Source: a virus. Taken from it: a stretch of 31,798 nt of DNA. The notes below the pieces were generated by a model. That model worked only from the letters and a program-made list of their open reading frames with translations, was not told the origin of the DNA and searched no databases. Below, in pieces: positions 13,020-21,975 of this stretch. The stretch is from positions 1-31,798 of IMG/VR virus record IMGVR_UViG_3300032893_000216. One strand, written 5' to 3'. Each line of letters opens with the position of its first letter. Positions within the stretch are counted from its first letter, which is position 1. The position numbers and the translations under genes were made by a program.

Positions 13020-13973
13020 ATGCCAGAAGCCGCTACCGCACAAACAACTCAGCAACAAACACAGAAGCAAACAATCTCGGCTTCACCTAGTGACACCCAG
13101 TCTGTCGCGCCACCACCGGCCACAGGAGCAACAGACGCAACCAATGAGTGGAAACAGAAGTTTGAACTGAAGACAAAGGAAAGCATCGCCCAGCGCCGAA
13201 ACCTTGAGTCCGCACTCAAAAAGGCGCAGGCGGAGGTTGCAGAGAAGACTGCCAAGCTTGTCGAGGCCGAGAAGCTTAGTGCTCTAGCCAAGAGAAACCC
13301 GACTGGCTACCTTGAGAAGGTTTATGGCGACAAATACTGGGACAAGCTAGTCGAAGCACGTGTCAACGGCGTAGCGCCCGCCGACATGATGGCTGAGGAG
13401 TTGGAGAAACTCGAGGCGAAATTCGAGTCACGACTCCAGGCGAGAGACCAAGAAGCGAAGGCGGCCGCCGAGAGGCAGCAACAACAGCAGGTTGCCCACG
13501 CAAAACAGCAACTTCTCAACGAAGCGGCGAATTTTGTCACACAGGCAGGGAAGGACTACCCCATACTTTCCGAGCTCGGTGATTCCGACGCCATTGCGCG
13601 CTCTATTGCCCAGCGCGTCGAGTCTGAGTATTTCCGCACACAGGTATGGCAGGGCAATCAACTCGTGCGTGACGGTAGAGTGCTTACAAACAAAGAAGCA
13701 GCCGAATTGATTGAAGGCGAGTTGGTTAAAATCGGCATTGCCGCGTATGGTACTGACAAATACAAAGCAAAATTCCAATTGCCCTTGCAAAGCAAAACAG
13801 CACCGGGTAACGTCGCCTTGTCTAGTGAGAAGCAGCAGGTTGAGAAGCAGCAGGCAAGAAAAACGCTGTCAAACAACCTGACGGGCTCGACTCAAGGGCG
13901 AAATCCACCAATCTCAGCACAAGAAAGACGCGAGAGAGCTCTCGCGCGTTACGCTGAGTTGGCTAGGAAATAA
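13020..13973 (+). CDS. Scaffolding protein
   Basis: 317 residues from the ATG at 13020, which has an AGGAG ribosome site and follows the portal stop by ten bases. The N-terminus is Gln/Thr/Pro-rich and unfolded. Residues 40-160 form a long coiled coil rich in Lys, Glu, Ala and Gln (KFELKTKESIAQRR, ALKKAQAEVAEKTAKLVE), and a Gln-rich helix follows. The C-terminus is basic. This is the normal make-up of phage scaffolding proteins, which template the capsid shell and then leave. It lies immediately before the capsid gene, as expected. The call is by composition and position. Confidence 0.75.
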   Translation: MPEAATAQTTQQQTQKQTISASPSDTQSVAPPPATGATDATNEWKQKFELKTKESIAQRRNLESALKKAQAEVAEKTAKLVEAEKLSALAKRNPTGYLEKVYGDKYWDKLVEARVNGVAPADMMAEELEKLEAKFESRLQARDQEAKAAAERQQQQQVAHAKQQLLNEAANFVTQAGKDYPILSELGDSDAIARSIAQRVESEYFRTQVWQGNQLVRDGRVLTNKEAAELIEGELVKIGIAAYGTDKYKAKFQLPLQSKTAPGNVALSSEKQQVEKQQARKTLSNNLTGSTQGRNPPISAQERRERALARYAELARK

Positions 13974-13998
13974 TTCGCTCCAAACGAAGGGCCCCAAC

Positions 13999-14013
13999 CG
14001 GCGCATGACGCCG
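13999..14013 (+). other. Small hairpin ahead of the capsid gene
   Basis: CGGCG and CGCCG pair around a CATGA loop within the 53-base gap before the capsid gene, with a short T tract (14021-14024) after it. The capsid ribosome site GAGG (14016-14019) comes just downstream. It may be a processing or stability element for the abundant capsid message; it is too weak for a sure terminator. Confidence 0.3.
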
Positions 14014-14026
14014 ATGAGGCTTTTCG

Positions 14027-15253
14027 ATGGGTGCATATTATGACTTGCCGGCAATCAATGCGGCACTCAAGGAATGGTACGACGGCCAAGTCGTTGAGAA
14101 TCTCGCCTATGACGAGAATCCACTCATGGCGATGTTGCCCAAGGAAACCAACGCCACGGGCAAATACATTCCGTTGCCAGTCATCTATGAGACAAACCAG
14201 GGGCGTTCTGCGACGTTCTCAAACGCCCAGGGCAACCAGTCGCCCGCGTTGCTTGCAGAGTTTCTCCTGCTTTTGAAGCCAGACTATGACGTCGCTACGC
14301 TTGCAAATCAGGCCATGCTTGCCTCTAGGGATGACAAAGGAAGCTTCCTCGACTTCGCAACCCAATACATAGACATTGCAATTCAGGGGTGTGCACTCTC
14401 GGCGGCCTCCGCCCTTTTTCGCGCTGGCACTGGCTCCATTGGGCAAATTTCATCAATTACCGGTGGCGGCGTAATTACTCTTACCAACCCGGCAGACATT
14501 TCTCAGTTTGGCATCAACCAGACGCTGCAGGCCTCTTCAACTGATGGTGGCGCACCTCGCGCGGCACTTGGGTATGTAATTTCAAGAAACGTACAGCTTG
14601 GTACCCTCACCGTTTCCAGCACCTCGATGAATGGCGCCGCTGGCCAGCCTTCTGGTTGGACCACCAACGACTTCTTGCTTGTCCAGGGAGATTCAAACCT
14701 GAAAATGTCTGGACTGTCGGCGTGGCTTCCTTCGTCTCCGCCCCCCGCCCCCTCCGATAACTTCTATGGGGTGAACAGAAGCCCGGACTCTCGCCTGTAT
14801 GGGTTGCCATACAACGGGGCGCAGCAACCAATTGAGGAAGCATTTATTGACGCCGCTATGCTGGTGCGTCGCGAAAAGGGCCGGCCACGTCATATTTTCA
14901 CCAACTATGGCAGCGAAGCGGCCCTCATCAAGGCGCTCGGCACTCGACGGGAATATGTCGACTGGGAAGGCGAGGCCGAAATTGGATTTCGTGGAACCAA
15001 AATCCAGGGGCCAGCTGGGCCAATTGAGGTTTTCGCAGATAGAAACTGCCAAGCAGCCACCGCTTACTTGCTTCAATTGAATACATGGAAACTGTATTCA
15101 ATCAACCCAGTCCCGCACATTCTTACGTATGGTGACGGGTTGGACATGCTTCGACTTGCAAATGCAGATGCCTCTGAGACCAGGGTTGCATACTACGCGA
15201 ATCTCGGCGGACGGGCTCCTGGTTGGAATAGCAACATTACTTTGGGGGTTTGA
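14027..15253 (+). CDS. Major capsid protein
   Basis: 408 residues, with a GAGG ribosome site. The N-terminus is typical: MGAYYDLPAINAALKEWYDG, then NLAYDENPLMAMLPKETNAT. A helix-rich part with repeated hydrophobic strands follows, and the middle contains a Ser/Gly/Ala-rich stretch at about 145-260 that may be an insertion or surface domain. The C-terminal third contains PRHIFTNYGSEAALIKALGT and a DRNCQAATAYLLQLNTWKLY segment, which I recall from HK97-type podovirus capsids. The gene follows the scaffold and precedes structural genes, the canonical place. The fold is inferred; the identity as capsid is likely. Confidence 0.8.
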   Translation: MGAYYDLPAINAALKEWYDGQVVENLAYDENPLMAMLPKETNATGKYIPLPVIYETNQGRSATFSNAQGNQSPALLAEFLLLLKPDYDVATLANQAMLASRDDKGSFLDFATQYIDIAIQGCALSAASALFRAGTGSIGQISSITGGGVITLTNPADISQFGINQTLQASSTDGGAPRAALGYVISRNVQLGTLTVSSTSMNGAAGQPSGWTTNDFLLVQGDSNLKMSGLSAWLPSSPPPAPSDNFYGVNRSPDSRLYGLPYNGAQQPIEEAFIDAAMLVRREKGRPRHIFTNYGSEAALIKALGTRREYVDWEGEAEIGFRGTKIQGPAGPIEVFADRNCQAATAYLLQLNTWKLYSINPVPHILTYGDGLDMLRLANADASETRVAYYANLGGRAPGWNSNITLGV

Positions 15254-15256
15254 TTC

Positions 15257-15748
15257 ATGGCGAATAGAACCTTCGACCAGTATGACCTGACAATCCTAAA
15301 GCGCATCTGTACGCTTTGGGCGCAAGTGCAGGTTACTGGCACCACCCCAGCACTCCAGAAATGGAACTACCCACAGCTAAACAACTCGACCGTGGCGCGC
15401 ACTTACAGCAATGCGCCGTCTTCTGGCGGAGGAACCGGATTCCCAACCAGGTACGCACAGGGCGAGTCAGGCGTATTTTCTGTTGCTAGAACTGGAACTG
15501 GGTTGTGGACTCTCACGCTTCAGGACAATTACCAAAGAGTCATAGGCATTAGGTGTGACGTCTCCATTGCCGGAGGCTTGAGCAACATTGTGGCATGCGC
15601 CGAAAACAGCACCATCTCAAACATGAGCGCTTCTGGCGGCTCCGTGGTTGGCCTTGCGCTCCTTTCTTCATCTGCAACAGCGGCGGACCCAACCTCTGGA
15701 AGCCTCGTGCGTCTCAGAATTGAATTGCATGATGCGACGGAGCCGTAA
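15257..15748 (+). CDS. Virion structural protein, beta-rich
   Basis: 163 residues, four bases after the capsid gene. It starts MANRTFDQYDLTILKRICTL and is then rich in Ser, Gly and Thr, with alternating strands (GESGVFSVARTGTGLWTLTL, QDNYQRVIGIRCDV) and ends RLRIELHDATEP. A decoration or head-surface role is likely from position right after the capsid and beta composition. No named family. Confidence 0.65.
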   Translation: MANRTFDQYDLTILKRICTLWAQVQVTGTTPALQKWNYPQLNNSTVARTYSNAPSSGGGTGFPTRYAQGESGVFSVARTGTGLWTLTLQDNYQRVIGIRCDVSIAGGLSNIVACAENSTISNMSASGGSVVGLALLSSSATAADPTSGSLVRLRIELHDATEP

Positions 15749-15751
15749 CGA

Positions 15752-16282
15752 ATGGCGCTAAACTGTCAGGTTGTACTCAACTCAACGACATATGTGGCCG
15801 GAGCCACTCCTCCGCCCTCCATTAATTTGGTTGTGTACAACCCCAATGCGTTTGCAGTGGCTGTCACTGGTGTGCAAATGACAGTCAATACATTCGGAGA
15901 TGTGCTTGTAAATCGCTCCCCGGCCTCGCCTATTCTTGTCCCAGTTGGCCCGGGTCAGACAATCTCCGTTCCAGCGGTAAGCAGCATCACAATCGGACCA
16001 ATGCTTTTCACGGCCGGGTCCGCCGCAAATGCGAGCTCAGCGCAGGCAGTTAGCCAGACAGGCAATACGTCTCCGGTAAATGTGCAGCCAAGCCAGCCGT
16101 CGAATGAGATTTACCAGGTGGGTGCGATTGTCAGCGGCAGTGATGGCAGTGTCAATGTCGCCGGCCCGGCCGGCATAACCGTCTCGTATTCACAACAGCC
16201 ACCACTTGGCTCCCAAGGCGGGTTTCTTCAATTCTCATTGCCGGCAAACTTTATTACCGGCCTCGTCACGGGGGTGCTGTAA
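15752..16282 (+). CDS. Beta-sandwich virion protein, paralogue A
   Basis: 176 residues. Beta-rich, with many Val, Thr, Ser and Asn, and Ig-like features such as NLVVYNPNAFAVAVTGVQMT. It begins MALNCQVVLN and ends with FLQFSLPANFITGLVTGVL-like residues. The start and end closely mirror those of the next gene, so the two look like a tandem duplication. They may be decoration or fibre subunits binding the capsid. The stop of this gene overlaps the next start by one base (TAATG). Confidence 0.62.
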   Translation: MALNCQVVLNSTTYVAGATPPPSINLVVYNPNAFAVAVTGVQMTVNTFGDVLVNRSPASPILVPVGPGQTISVPAVSSITIGPMLFTAGSAANASSAQAVSQTGNTSPVNVQPSQPSNEIYQVGAIVSGSDGSVNVAGPAGITVSYSQQPPLGSQGGFLQFSLPANFITGLVTGVL

Positions 16283-16785
16283 TGGCTCTCTCTGTTGTTT
16301 TGAGTAGGCCCAGTAGTGGCTCCGTCATTGTGAATCAAAACACACAATTCACGGCGGCGGTGACAAACACGAACGCCTCTGCTGTGTCTCTTTTGTCGCT
16401 GAGCATTTCCGAGTCGACAGAATCCGACGCGCAAATTTCCCAGCCTGTTATTTTTGCCCCTAATACGCCGGTGGGCACCTCCAACACCGTAATCCCCAGC
16501 GGTGCCACCGCGTACTTTAACTTCTCCGTTATCTTCAATAGTCCTGGTGTTGGGCCCTCAGTTTCAAACCCCGGTGGTGCGGCTCCATTCAATTCGGCCA
16601 TTACTGCGGACCCGTTCTTTATTCTACAGGCCATTGGACAAACATCAGATGGCAGTGTGTTTTCTTCAACTCTTTTGGTGCCCGTCCTGAGCTCCATTGC
16701 GCCCTATCAAGTCTCACAGGGTGGTGCTTTTCAGTTCTCTTCAGGGTTCAACCTCATCAATGGCCTCACCATGGGCGTGTTGTAA
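16282..16785 (+). CDS. Beta-sandwich virion protein, paralogue B
   Basis: 167 residues, starting MALSVVLSRPSSGSVIVNQN. The N-terminal part matches an Ig-like or CARDB-like strand pattern (QFTAAVTNTNASAVSLLSLS). The C-terminus GGAFQFSSGFNLINGLTMGV matches the end of the previous protein. The conserved ends and divergent middles are what a duplicated virion surface gene would show. Role as head decoration or attachment protein is inferred from position. Confidence 0.62.
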   Translation: MALSVVLSRPSSGSVIVNQNTQFTAAVTNTNASAVSLLSLSISESTESDAQISQPVIFAPNTPVGTSNTVIPSGATAYFNFSVIFNSPGVGPSVSNPGGAAPFNSAITADPFFILQAIGQTSDGSVFSSTLLVPVLSSIAPYQVSQGGAFQFSSGFNLINGLTMGVL

Positions 16786-16801
16786 ATAAAGGAGCAATAA
16801 A

Positions 16802-17428
16802 ATGGCTTTTACACCCGTAATCGCTCGCGATGGCAACAACGCCGCCCAGTCCATGGCGGCATTGCAAGACGCGAACTCTGTCAATTATTCAATGGTAAAT
16901 CTGGACTCCACTCGTCCAACCTACCGGGCTTCCGCCTCATTCACTCCGCAAGCCACTGCGGCAGTGACTGTGATTTCAATCCAAGGAAGCGCAACCAAAA
17001 CGGTCCGAGTTAAGCGCATCATTGTGGGGGGCGCCGCAACTGCATTGTCTGACACACTCTTTCAGCTTGTTCGAACGAGCGCACTCGGCGCAGGTGGAAC
17101 CACTGTCAACCCCACCATCGCCAAGCTTGACACCAATAGCGCCGCGGCCACCGCCGTAGTTGCGCACTACACCACTACACTGAAAGCGGCTGGCACCACG
17201 GTTGGAGTCCTCTCGACTGTGCGTCTGTTTCAGGACACTGTCACCACGCCCACGGTTGCGTCGAAGGAAGCCGCCTTCCTTTACCCTGAGCGCGGAATGC
17301 CGGTAGGTCAAGCCATCGTGCTTCGTGGGACCTCGGACTTCTTGGAAGTCCAAAACCAGAACGCTGGAAACTTGGCGGCCGGCTCTGTGCTTGACTACGT
17401 AATTGAGTGGGAAGAAGACGCTAGCTAA
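16802..17428 (+). CDS. Virion structural protein
   Basis: 208 residues, with a very good ribosome site (AAAGGAG eight bases ahead) showing high expression. It starts MAFTPVIARDGNNAAQSMAA and contains ISIQGSATKTVRVKRIIVGG, a strand pattern I recall from phage surface or fibre proteins, and the C-terminal SVLDYVIEWEEDAS. Rich in Ala, Thr and Val, it is probably a beta-sandwich decoration protein. No catalytic motif. Placed between the duplicated genes and the adaptor. Confidence 0.65.
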   Translation: MAFTPVIARDGNNAAQSMAALQDANSVNYSMVNLDSTRPTYRASASFTPQATAAVTVISIQGSATKTVRVKRIIVGGAATALSDTLFQLVRTSALGAGGTTVNPTIAKLDTNSAAATAVVAHYTTTLKAAGTTVGVLSTVRLFQDTVTTPTVASKEAAFLYPERGMPVGQAIVLRGTSDFLEVQNQNAGNLAAGSVLDYVIEWEEDAS

Positions 17429-17445
17429 TTGTTGGAAGTCTCTGT

Positions 17446-17474
17446 TGCCCGGGAATGCCTCTCTTTCCTGGGCA
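17446..17474 (+). other. Hairpin between structural genes
   Basis: TGCCCGGGAA (17446-17455) pairs with TTCCTGGGCA (17465-17474), including one G-U pair, around a nine-base loop. No T run follows, so it is not a normal terminator. It could set message stability between the abundant structural gene upstream and the adaptor gene. Confidence 0.45.
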
Positions 17475-17515
17475 GTGGTGACACAAAACTCGATGGTGAA
17501 TTAGGGTGGTGTTGT

Positions 17516-18238
17516 ATGACCACAACACTGCTTCAGCTTCGCGACAGATGCAAACAAGAGTCAGACAATGTCGGGCAGTCGTTTGTTTCTGATTCGGAGT
17601 GGAATACATACATAAACGCGTCATACCAAGAGCTCTATGGAATCATTGTCCAGGCTTTCGGGAACGACTACTTCGTACAGTCTCCGGCAAGTGGATACAC
17701 ATTCACAACCGACGGAGTGAATCAATTCTTCAACCTTCCGAGCGACTTTTTTAAGTTGCTAGGCGTTGACTTGTTGGTTTCTAGCCCAAATTACTGGGTG
17801 TCGCTTACTGCCTTCACGTTTCAAGAGAGAAATAGACTCAACCTATTCAACAACCTTGTGCCAATGGCCGGCCAGCAACTTCGGATGTTCTATGTTCCAC
17901 GTGCAACAGTCCTGGTGAGCGACTCGGACTCTGTGGACGGAGTGAACGGCTGGGAGGAATTCATTGTCGTTGATGCATCCATGAAGGCGTCGTCAAAGGA
18001 AGAATCTGACGTCTCTGTGTTTATGGCAAGAAAACAGGCACTCCAGCAGAGACTCGACTCCGAAATTGAAAACAGAAATGCCGCTGAGGCCGGACGCGTG
18101 GCTGATGTGCTTGGACTGCGGAGTCGTGCAATGCAGTACAGGCTCAACGGCAATCAGATTTGGCTTATTGGCAATGGGTTGCCGGCGTGGGGGCCATATG
18201 GGTATCTCATGGATGATGGGGCTTATTGGAGTTTTTGA
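17516..18238 (+). CDS. Head-tail adaptor-like protein
   Basis: 240 residues from the ATG at 17516, which has a GGG-rich ribosome site; the frame is open 29 codons upstream, but that would add an unrelated segment crossing the hairpin. It begins MTTTLLQLRDRCKQESDNVG and continues VSDSEWNTYINASYQELYGI, a pattern I know from many phage head-completion adaptors that bind the portal ring. The C-terminal ending is Trp/Gly/Tyr-rich. The protein likely bridges portal and tail nozzle. Confidence 0.7.
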   Translation: MTTTLLQLRDRCKQESDNVGQSFVSDSEWNTYINASYQELYGIIVQAFGNDYFVQSPASGYTFTTDGVNQFFNLPSDFFKLLGVDLLVSSPNYWVSLTAFTFQERNRLNLFNNLVPMAGQQLRMFYVPRATVLVSDSDSVDGVNGWEEFIVVDASMKASSKEESDVSVFMARKQALQQRLDSEIENRNAAEAGRVADVLGLRSRAMQYRLNGNQIWLIGNGLPAWGPYGYLMDDGAYWSF

Positions 18239-18256
18239 GTCTGCTATGGTTTGTTT

Positions 18257-18712
18257 ATGGCGAACCAGTCTGCATTTACAAGCCTAAGACAAGAGCCGCT
18301 CCAGAGTAGAGTGCAGGACAATATTGCAAAAGTCCTTACCCCAATTTCAAAAAACCTAAACGGCACACCAATAATGGGCGCCCCTCCCCCGGCATGGATT
18401 TCGCCCGTATTGCTGAATGTGTGGGCCAATTTCGGGGCACCGTATGCCGTTGCCGGGTACCATCTCGACGCCCTGAGGTATGTGCACATAAAGGGACGTG
18501 TCAAAAACACATCCGGCGCTGGCTCCTCTGCTGTCATTTTTACGCTTCCGTTGGGTTATAGGCCAATGGAGACTCACCGCATCTCGGCGCTTGGTGATGG
18601 CGTCACTCCAAACGCGCTCGTGATTAAGTCGGACGGCACCATTACGCCCGCCTCTGCAATTGGTGCTGGCAATTCAATCGACCTAGAAGTCACATTCCTT
18701 CAGGAGGCATAA
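18257..18712 (+). CDS. Small virion protein with tail-fibre-like C-terminal domain
   Basis: 151 residues from the ATG at 18257; a TTG two codons earlier is less likely. The N-terminal part is helical (MANQSAFTSLRQEPLQSRVQ), with a Pro-rich turn. The C-terminal half (from about 75) reads HLDALRYVHIKGRVKNTSGA, then VIFTLPLGYRP and a LVIKSDGTITPASAIGAG-type ending. This last module recurs at the tips of phage tail fibres and head fibres. It overlaps the tail nozzle gene by one base. A small fibre or appendage attached to the tail is the likely role. Confidence 0.65.
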   Translation: MANQSAFTSLRQEPLQSRVQDNIAKVLTPISKNLNGTPIMGAPPPAWISPVLLNVWANFGAPYAVAGYHLDALRYVHIKGRVKNTSGAGSSAVIFTLPLGYRPMETHRISALGDGVTPNALVIKSDGTITPASAIGAGNSIDLEVTFLQEA

Positions 18713-21700
18713 TGTCCGTTGATGGCCTCAACTTCCAGTCCGTGGAACTCAAATTCACGGAGGGAATGGATACAAAGACAAATAAAAAGCTGTCTCTCCC
18801 TGCTAAGTGGAACCTTGTCCGCAACGGCACACTGACGGCCGACTATGCCATTTCAAAAAGAGATGGAATAACTCCGCTTGTTGCGACGCAAAACAGCAAC
18901 TGTCTTGCGACGCATGACAACGAATTATTAGCAATCAGTGGTCAATTCGTGAGGTCAATTCAGCTTGCCACAAGCCCAGCCGTTTCGGTCGGCAAGCCTG
19001 GCCAACTTGGTTTCGTCGAAACAACAAGTAAGCCAATTACAAACACAGGAAGCTATCAGGACCAGTTTGATTGTGCATATGGCAACGGCTTTACGGTGTA
19101 TGTCTACAGGCAATTCACCTCATCCATTGGAATTGCCGTCTCTGGAATAAACGTGAATGTGGTTGATGAGCAAACTGGAAATGTTGTTGCCAGTTTTTCA
19201 CCCAGGTCAACGGCCACGTCGCATCATCCGAGAGTAGTTTTTTCTCATGATGTCTTTTACGTTCTGTATGCTGACTCAGCCACGGCATCTATTTATGCAA
19301 GGGTGTACATACCGACAGAAGCCACTGGCACACTTGGAGCCGAGACTGTTGTAGAAAATACAAACGTCAAGTCCCTTGCGTTTGATGCTGAGTCTTTCAT
19401 TCTCAGCGGCAACTCGAGGGGATGTTTGTTTGCGTATGGTTGGACAGATGGCGTTACGAGCGTAAGAGCCAAGTCAATATCATCGACAGCACCTAATTCC
19501 GGAACTGAATACACGGTGGCAGTTGGCTCCTCGGTAAATGTAATTACGGAGGCCCAGCTTCCAAACGCAAACCTCGTTTCTGTTGGCTGCACAATGCTAG
19601 GTGTTTGGGCTGGCATAGTCTCTCAGGGGATTGGTGCCACAGCCATGTGCGGCATCGCCGCGCGACTCATCGATAGCACCATGGCCCTGACTTCTGCAGC
19701 AGTTCAGGTCGACTCGTCCGTTGGCGTGACGGCCGGTGCAAGTCATATTTGTGGCTCTCCAATTCCATCCACCAATAGCGCACTCATTTGTGCTGACAGG
19801 CGCTCCGAAATCGGAACGAATGGACAATGGCCAATAAGAAGCGTCATCATTACAACGACAAACGGAACCAACATAAACATAAGCGTCGGTCCGCAGACTA
19901 TTGCAAATTCAAACACGTATGCTGACCCCAATTTCATTGTGGCAGCCACGCCGGTCGGCCCACAGGGCCCGTTCATTTATGGAAAGCCAATCATAATAGG
20001 CAACCCAATAACAACATTCGGAGCCTCTATTTTACCGGTGGCCGTTTCTGACACCCTAAACCCACAGACGGGGACCACCACGCTCAACCAGCAGTCTTCA
20101 TTTTTTTTGATTGATGCCGTTGCCGGGCCGGTTGTTGGCAAGGCGCAGTACGGTAGTTTTTTGGCCGAGAGTCAGACTTTTATTTCTGGCACTCCATCCA
20201 CAAACGGAGGCTCTCCGTGTTCCACGCCGGTGGTTCCATCTGGTTATGCCATAGCTGGGCCAGTGCTGACGACGCTTGCGATTGTTACTTCGGCAACTGG
20301 CACCTCAAACCTAAGCCAGTCAAACCCGACAAGGTTGACGATTTCTCCAAATACAACAAGGTCATTTATAAAGGCCCAGCTGGGCACTTCGACATACTTC
20401 GCCGGTGGCATGCTGTCGACGTTTGATGGAAACAGGGCCGTAGAACAAGGTTTCGCTCTTTTCCCGGAGGGTATATATGCAGCCGGCAACGGCGCAGGCA
20501 CTGGCAATGTCCATGATGGCACATACCAGGTTGTGGCTATTTATGAATGGATTGATGGAGCCAACCAGCGCCACCAGTCAGCCCCATCATTGCCTCAGTC
20601 CGTGGTTGTAAATACTGGAGGAGCAAACACGGGGTCCATTACGATTAAGGTCCCCACCCTTCCGCTCACTCAAAAGCAATTGTTTTATACGAAAACATAT
20701 GTGACACAAAACGCAGGCACAATATTCAACTATTCTGGCGTGACGAACTATTCCTCGTCTGGCGCCTTCAGCACCTCAACAATAACTGCCGACATTACGA
20801 CGCTGGCGTCGAATGAGATTTTGTACACACAGCCAGACCAATCAGGAACGACACTAGCCAATGATGCCCCAGGACCATGCACTGCCATCGGAGTTCACCA
20901 GGGCAGGTTGTGGGCAAATGACTCAGACAACCCACTCCTCTTCAGATATTCTCAACAACTGGTCAACACGGTTGGGCTTCAATTTAATGAGTCGCTGTCT
21001 GGAATGCTTCCAACAGAGGCCGCGTCAGTTGTTGGATTTTCATCTCTTGACGACAAGCAAATAATATTCGGCCAAAGAAAGCTGTATGTGGTTACTGGCA
21101 GCGGGCCTAATTCTGCGGGGCTCAACAACGGATACTCGGACCCGATTGAAATACCCTCAGACGTCGGCTGTAGCGAGCCGAGAAGCATTCTCAAGATGCC
21201 ATTCGGCATCATCTTCAAGTCGGCCAAGGGCTTTTACTTGCTGAGTCGAGACCTAAGCACTCGCTATATTGGCGAGGGAGTTGCTGCGTTTGATTCAAAC
21301 GACGTAACCAGTGCTGTACTCTTGGAGGACAGGCAGGAATGCAGATTCACTAGCACATCTGGAACGCAGCTTATTTACTGCTACCAGGTGAATGCATGGG
21401 CAACGACGCAGATAGCATCATCCGCAACATCCAATTCACTCTATCAACCAGCCGATGCTGTTTGGTGGCCCACCCTGGGCGTCTATGTCTCAACGTCATT
21501 GCTTGATGGCCTCAACAAGGACCAGCCTGGCGTATATTCGGACCAGGTAGGTACTGGCTCGCAGACGGCCGTCAACCTCACGCTGCGAACCTCGTTTCTT
21601 CATATGGCCTCACTTGAGGGATTCCAGAGGGTGAGATGGCTCTACCTTACCACCTCGGCCCCAAGTGCACCGAATAGCACGCTTGGAATTCTCGTTGATT

Positions 21701-21972
21701 ATGATGACATATATTCAGCGGTGACGCCGCCAGGCGCACCAGGTGAATACTCAATCTCAAAACAACTTGGAAACATCTCGTTCCCAAATCCAGCGTGCAT
21801 AGACTTGAGGCACAAGCTTGTGCGCCAGAAATGCAAGTCTGTTGCTTTTACATTTACAGACAACCCTGCTGCTCCTGGAGAACCTGGGCTCAATGGTTTC
21901 CAGGCCATCTTGATGCAAGTTGGAATCAAGAAGGGCACTAACAAACTTCCAGCAGCTCAATCCATCGGGTGA
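18712..21972 (+). CDS. Large tail nozzle or hub-type protein
   Basis: 1086 residues, the largest gene here. It is beta-rich with many Ser, Thr, Asn and Gly. Segments such as HQGRLWANDSDNPLLFRYSQ, VGFSSLDDKQIIFGQRKLYV and GIIFKSAKGFYLLSRDLSTR are typical of the propeller-like tail hubs of podoviruses (the P22 gp10 or T7 gp12 kind), which extend the portal channel. An internal YQVVAIYEWIDGANQRHQSA stretch fits a fibronectin-like module around residue 615. The protein is longer than classical members, with extra N-terminal strands. The role as nozzle is inferred from its length, position after the adaptor, and the hub-like motifs. Confidence 0.65.
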   Translation: MSVDGLNFQSVELKFTEGMDTKTNKKLSLPAKWNLVRNGTLTADYAISKRDGITPLVATQNSNCLATHDNELLAISGQFVRSIQLATSPAVSVGKPGQLGFVETTSKPITNTGSYQDQFDCAYGNGFTVYVYRQFTSSIGIAVSGINVNVVDEQTGNVVASFSPRSTATSHHPRVVFSHDVFYVLYADSATASIYARVYIPTEATGTLGAETVVENTNVKSLAFDAESFILSGNSRGCLFAYGWTDGVTSVRAKSISSTAPNSGTEYTVAVGSSVNVITEAQLPNANLVSVGCTMLGVWAGIVSQGIGATAMCGIAARLIDSTMALTSAAVQVDSSVGVTAGASHICGSPIPSTNSALICADRRSEIGTNGQWPIRSVIITTTNGTNINISVGPQTIANSNTYADPNFIVAATPVGPQGPFIYGKPIIIGNPITTFGASILPVAVSDTLNPQTGTTTLNQQSSFFLIDAVAGPVVGKAQYGSFLAESQTFISGTPSTNGGSPCSTPVVPSGYAIAGPVLTTLAIVTSATGTSNLSQSNPTRLTISPNTTRSFIKAQLGTSTYFAGGMLSTFDGNRAVEQGFALFPEGIYAAGNGAGTGNVHDGTYQVVAIYEWIDGANQRHQSAPSLPQSVVVNTGGANTGSITIKVPTLPLTQKQLFYTKTYVTQNAGTIFNYSGVTNYSSSGAFSTSTITADITTLASNEILYTQPDQSGTTLANDAPGPCTAIGVHQGRLWANDSDNPLLFRYSQQLVNTVGLQFNESLSGMLPTEAASVVGFSSLDDKQIIFGQRKLYVVTGSGPNSAGLNNGYSDPIEIPSDVGCSEPRSILKMPFGIIFKSAKGFYLLSRDLSTRYIGEGVAAFDSNDVTSAVLLEDRQECRFTSTSGTQLIYCYQVNAWATTQIASSATSNSLYQPADAVWWPTLGVYVSTSLLDGLNKDQPGVYSDQVGTGSQTAVNLTLRTSFLHMASLEGFQRVRWLYLTTSAPSAPNSTLGILVDYDDIYSAVTPPGAPGEYSISKQLGNISFPNPACIDLRHKLVRQKCKSVAFTFTDNPAAPGEPGLNGFQAILMQVGIKKGTNKLPAAQSIG

Positions 21973-21975
21973 CGC

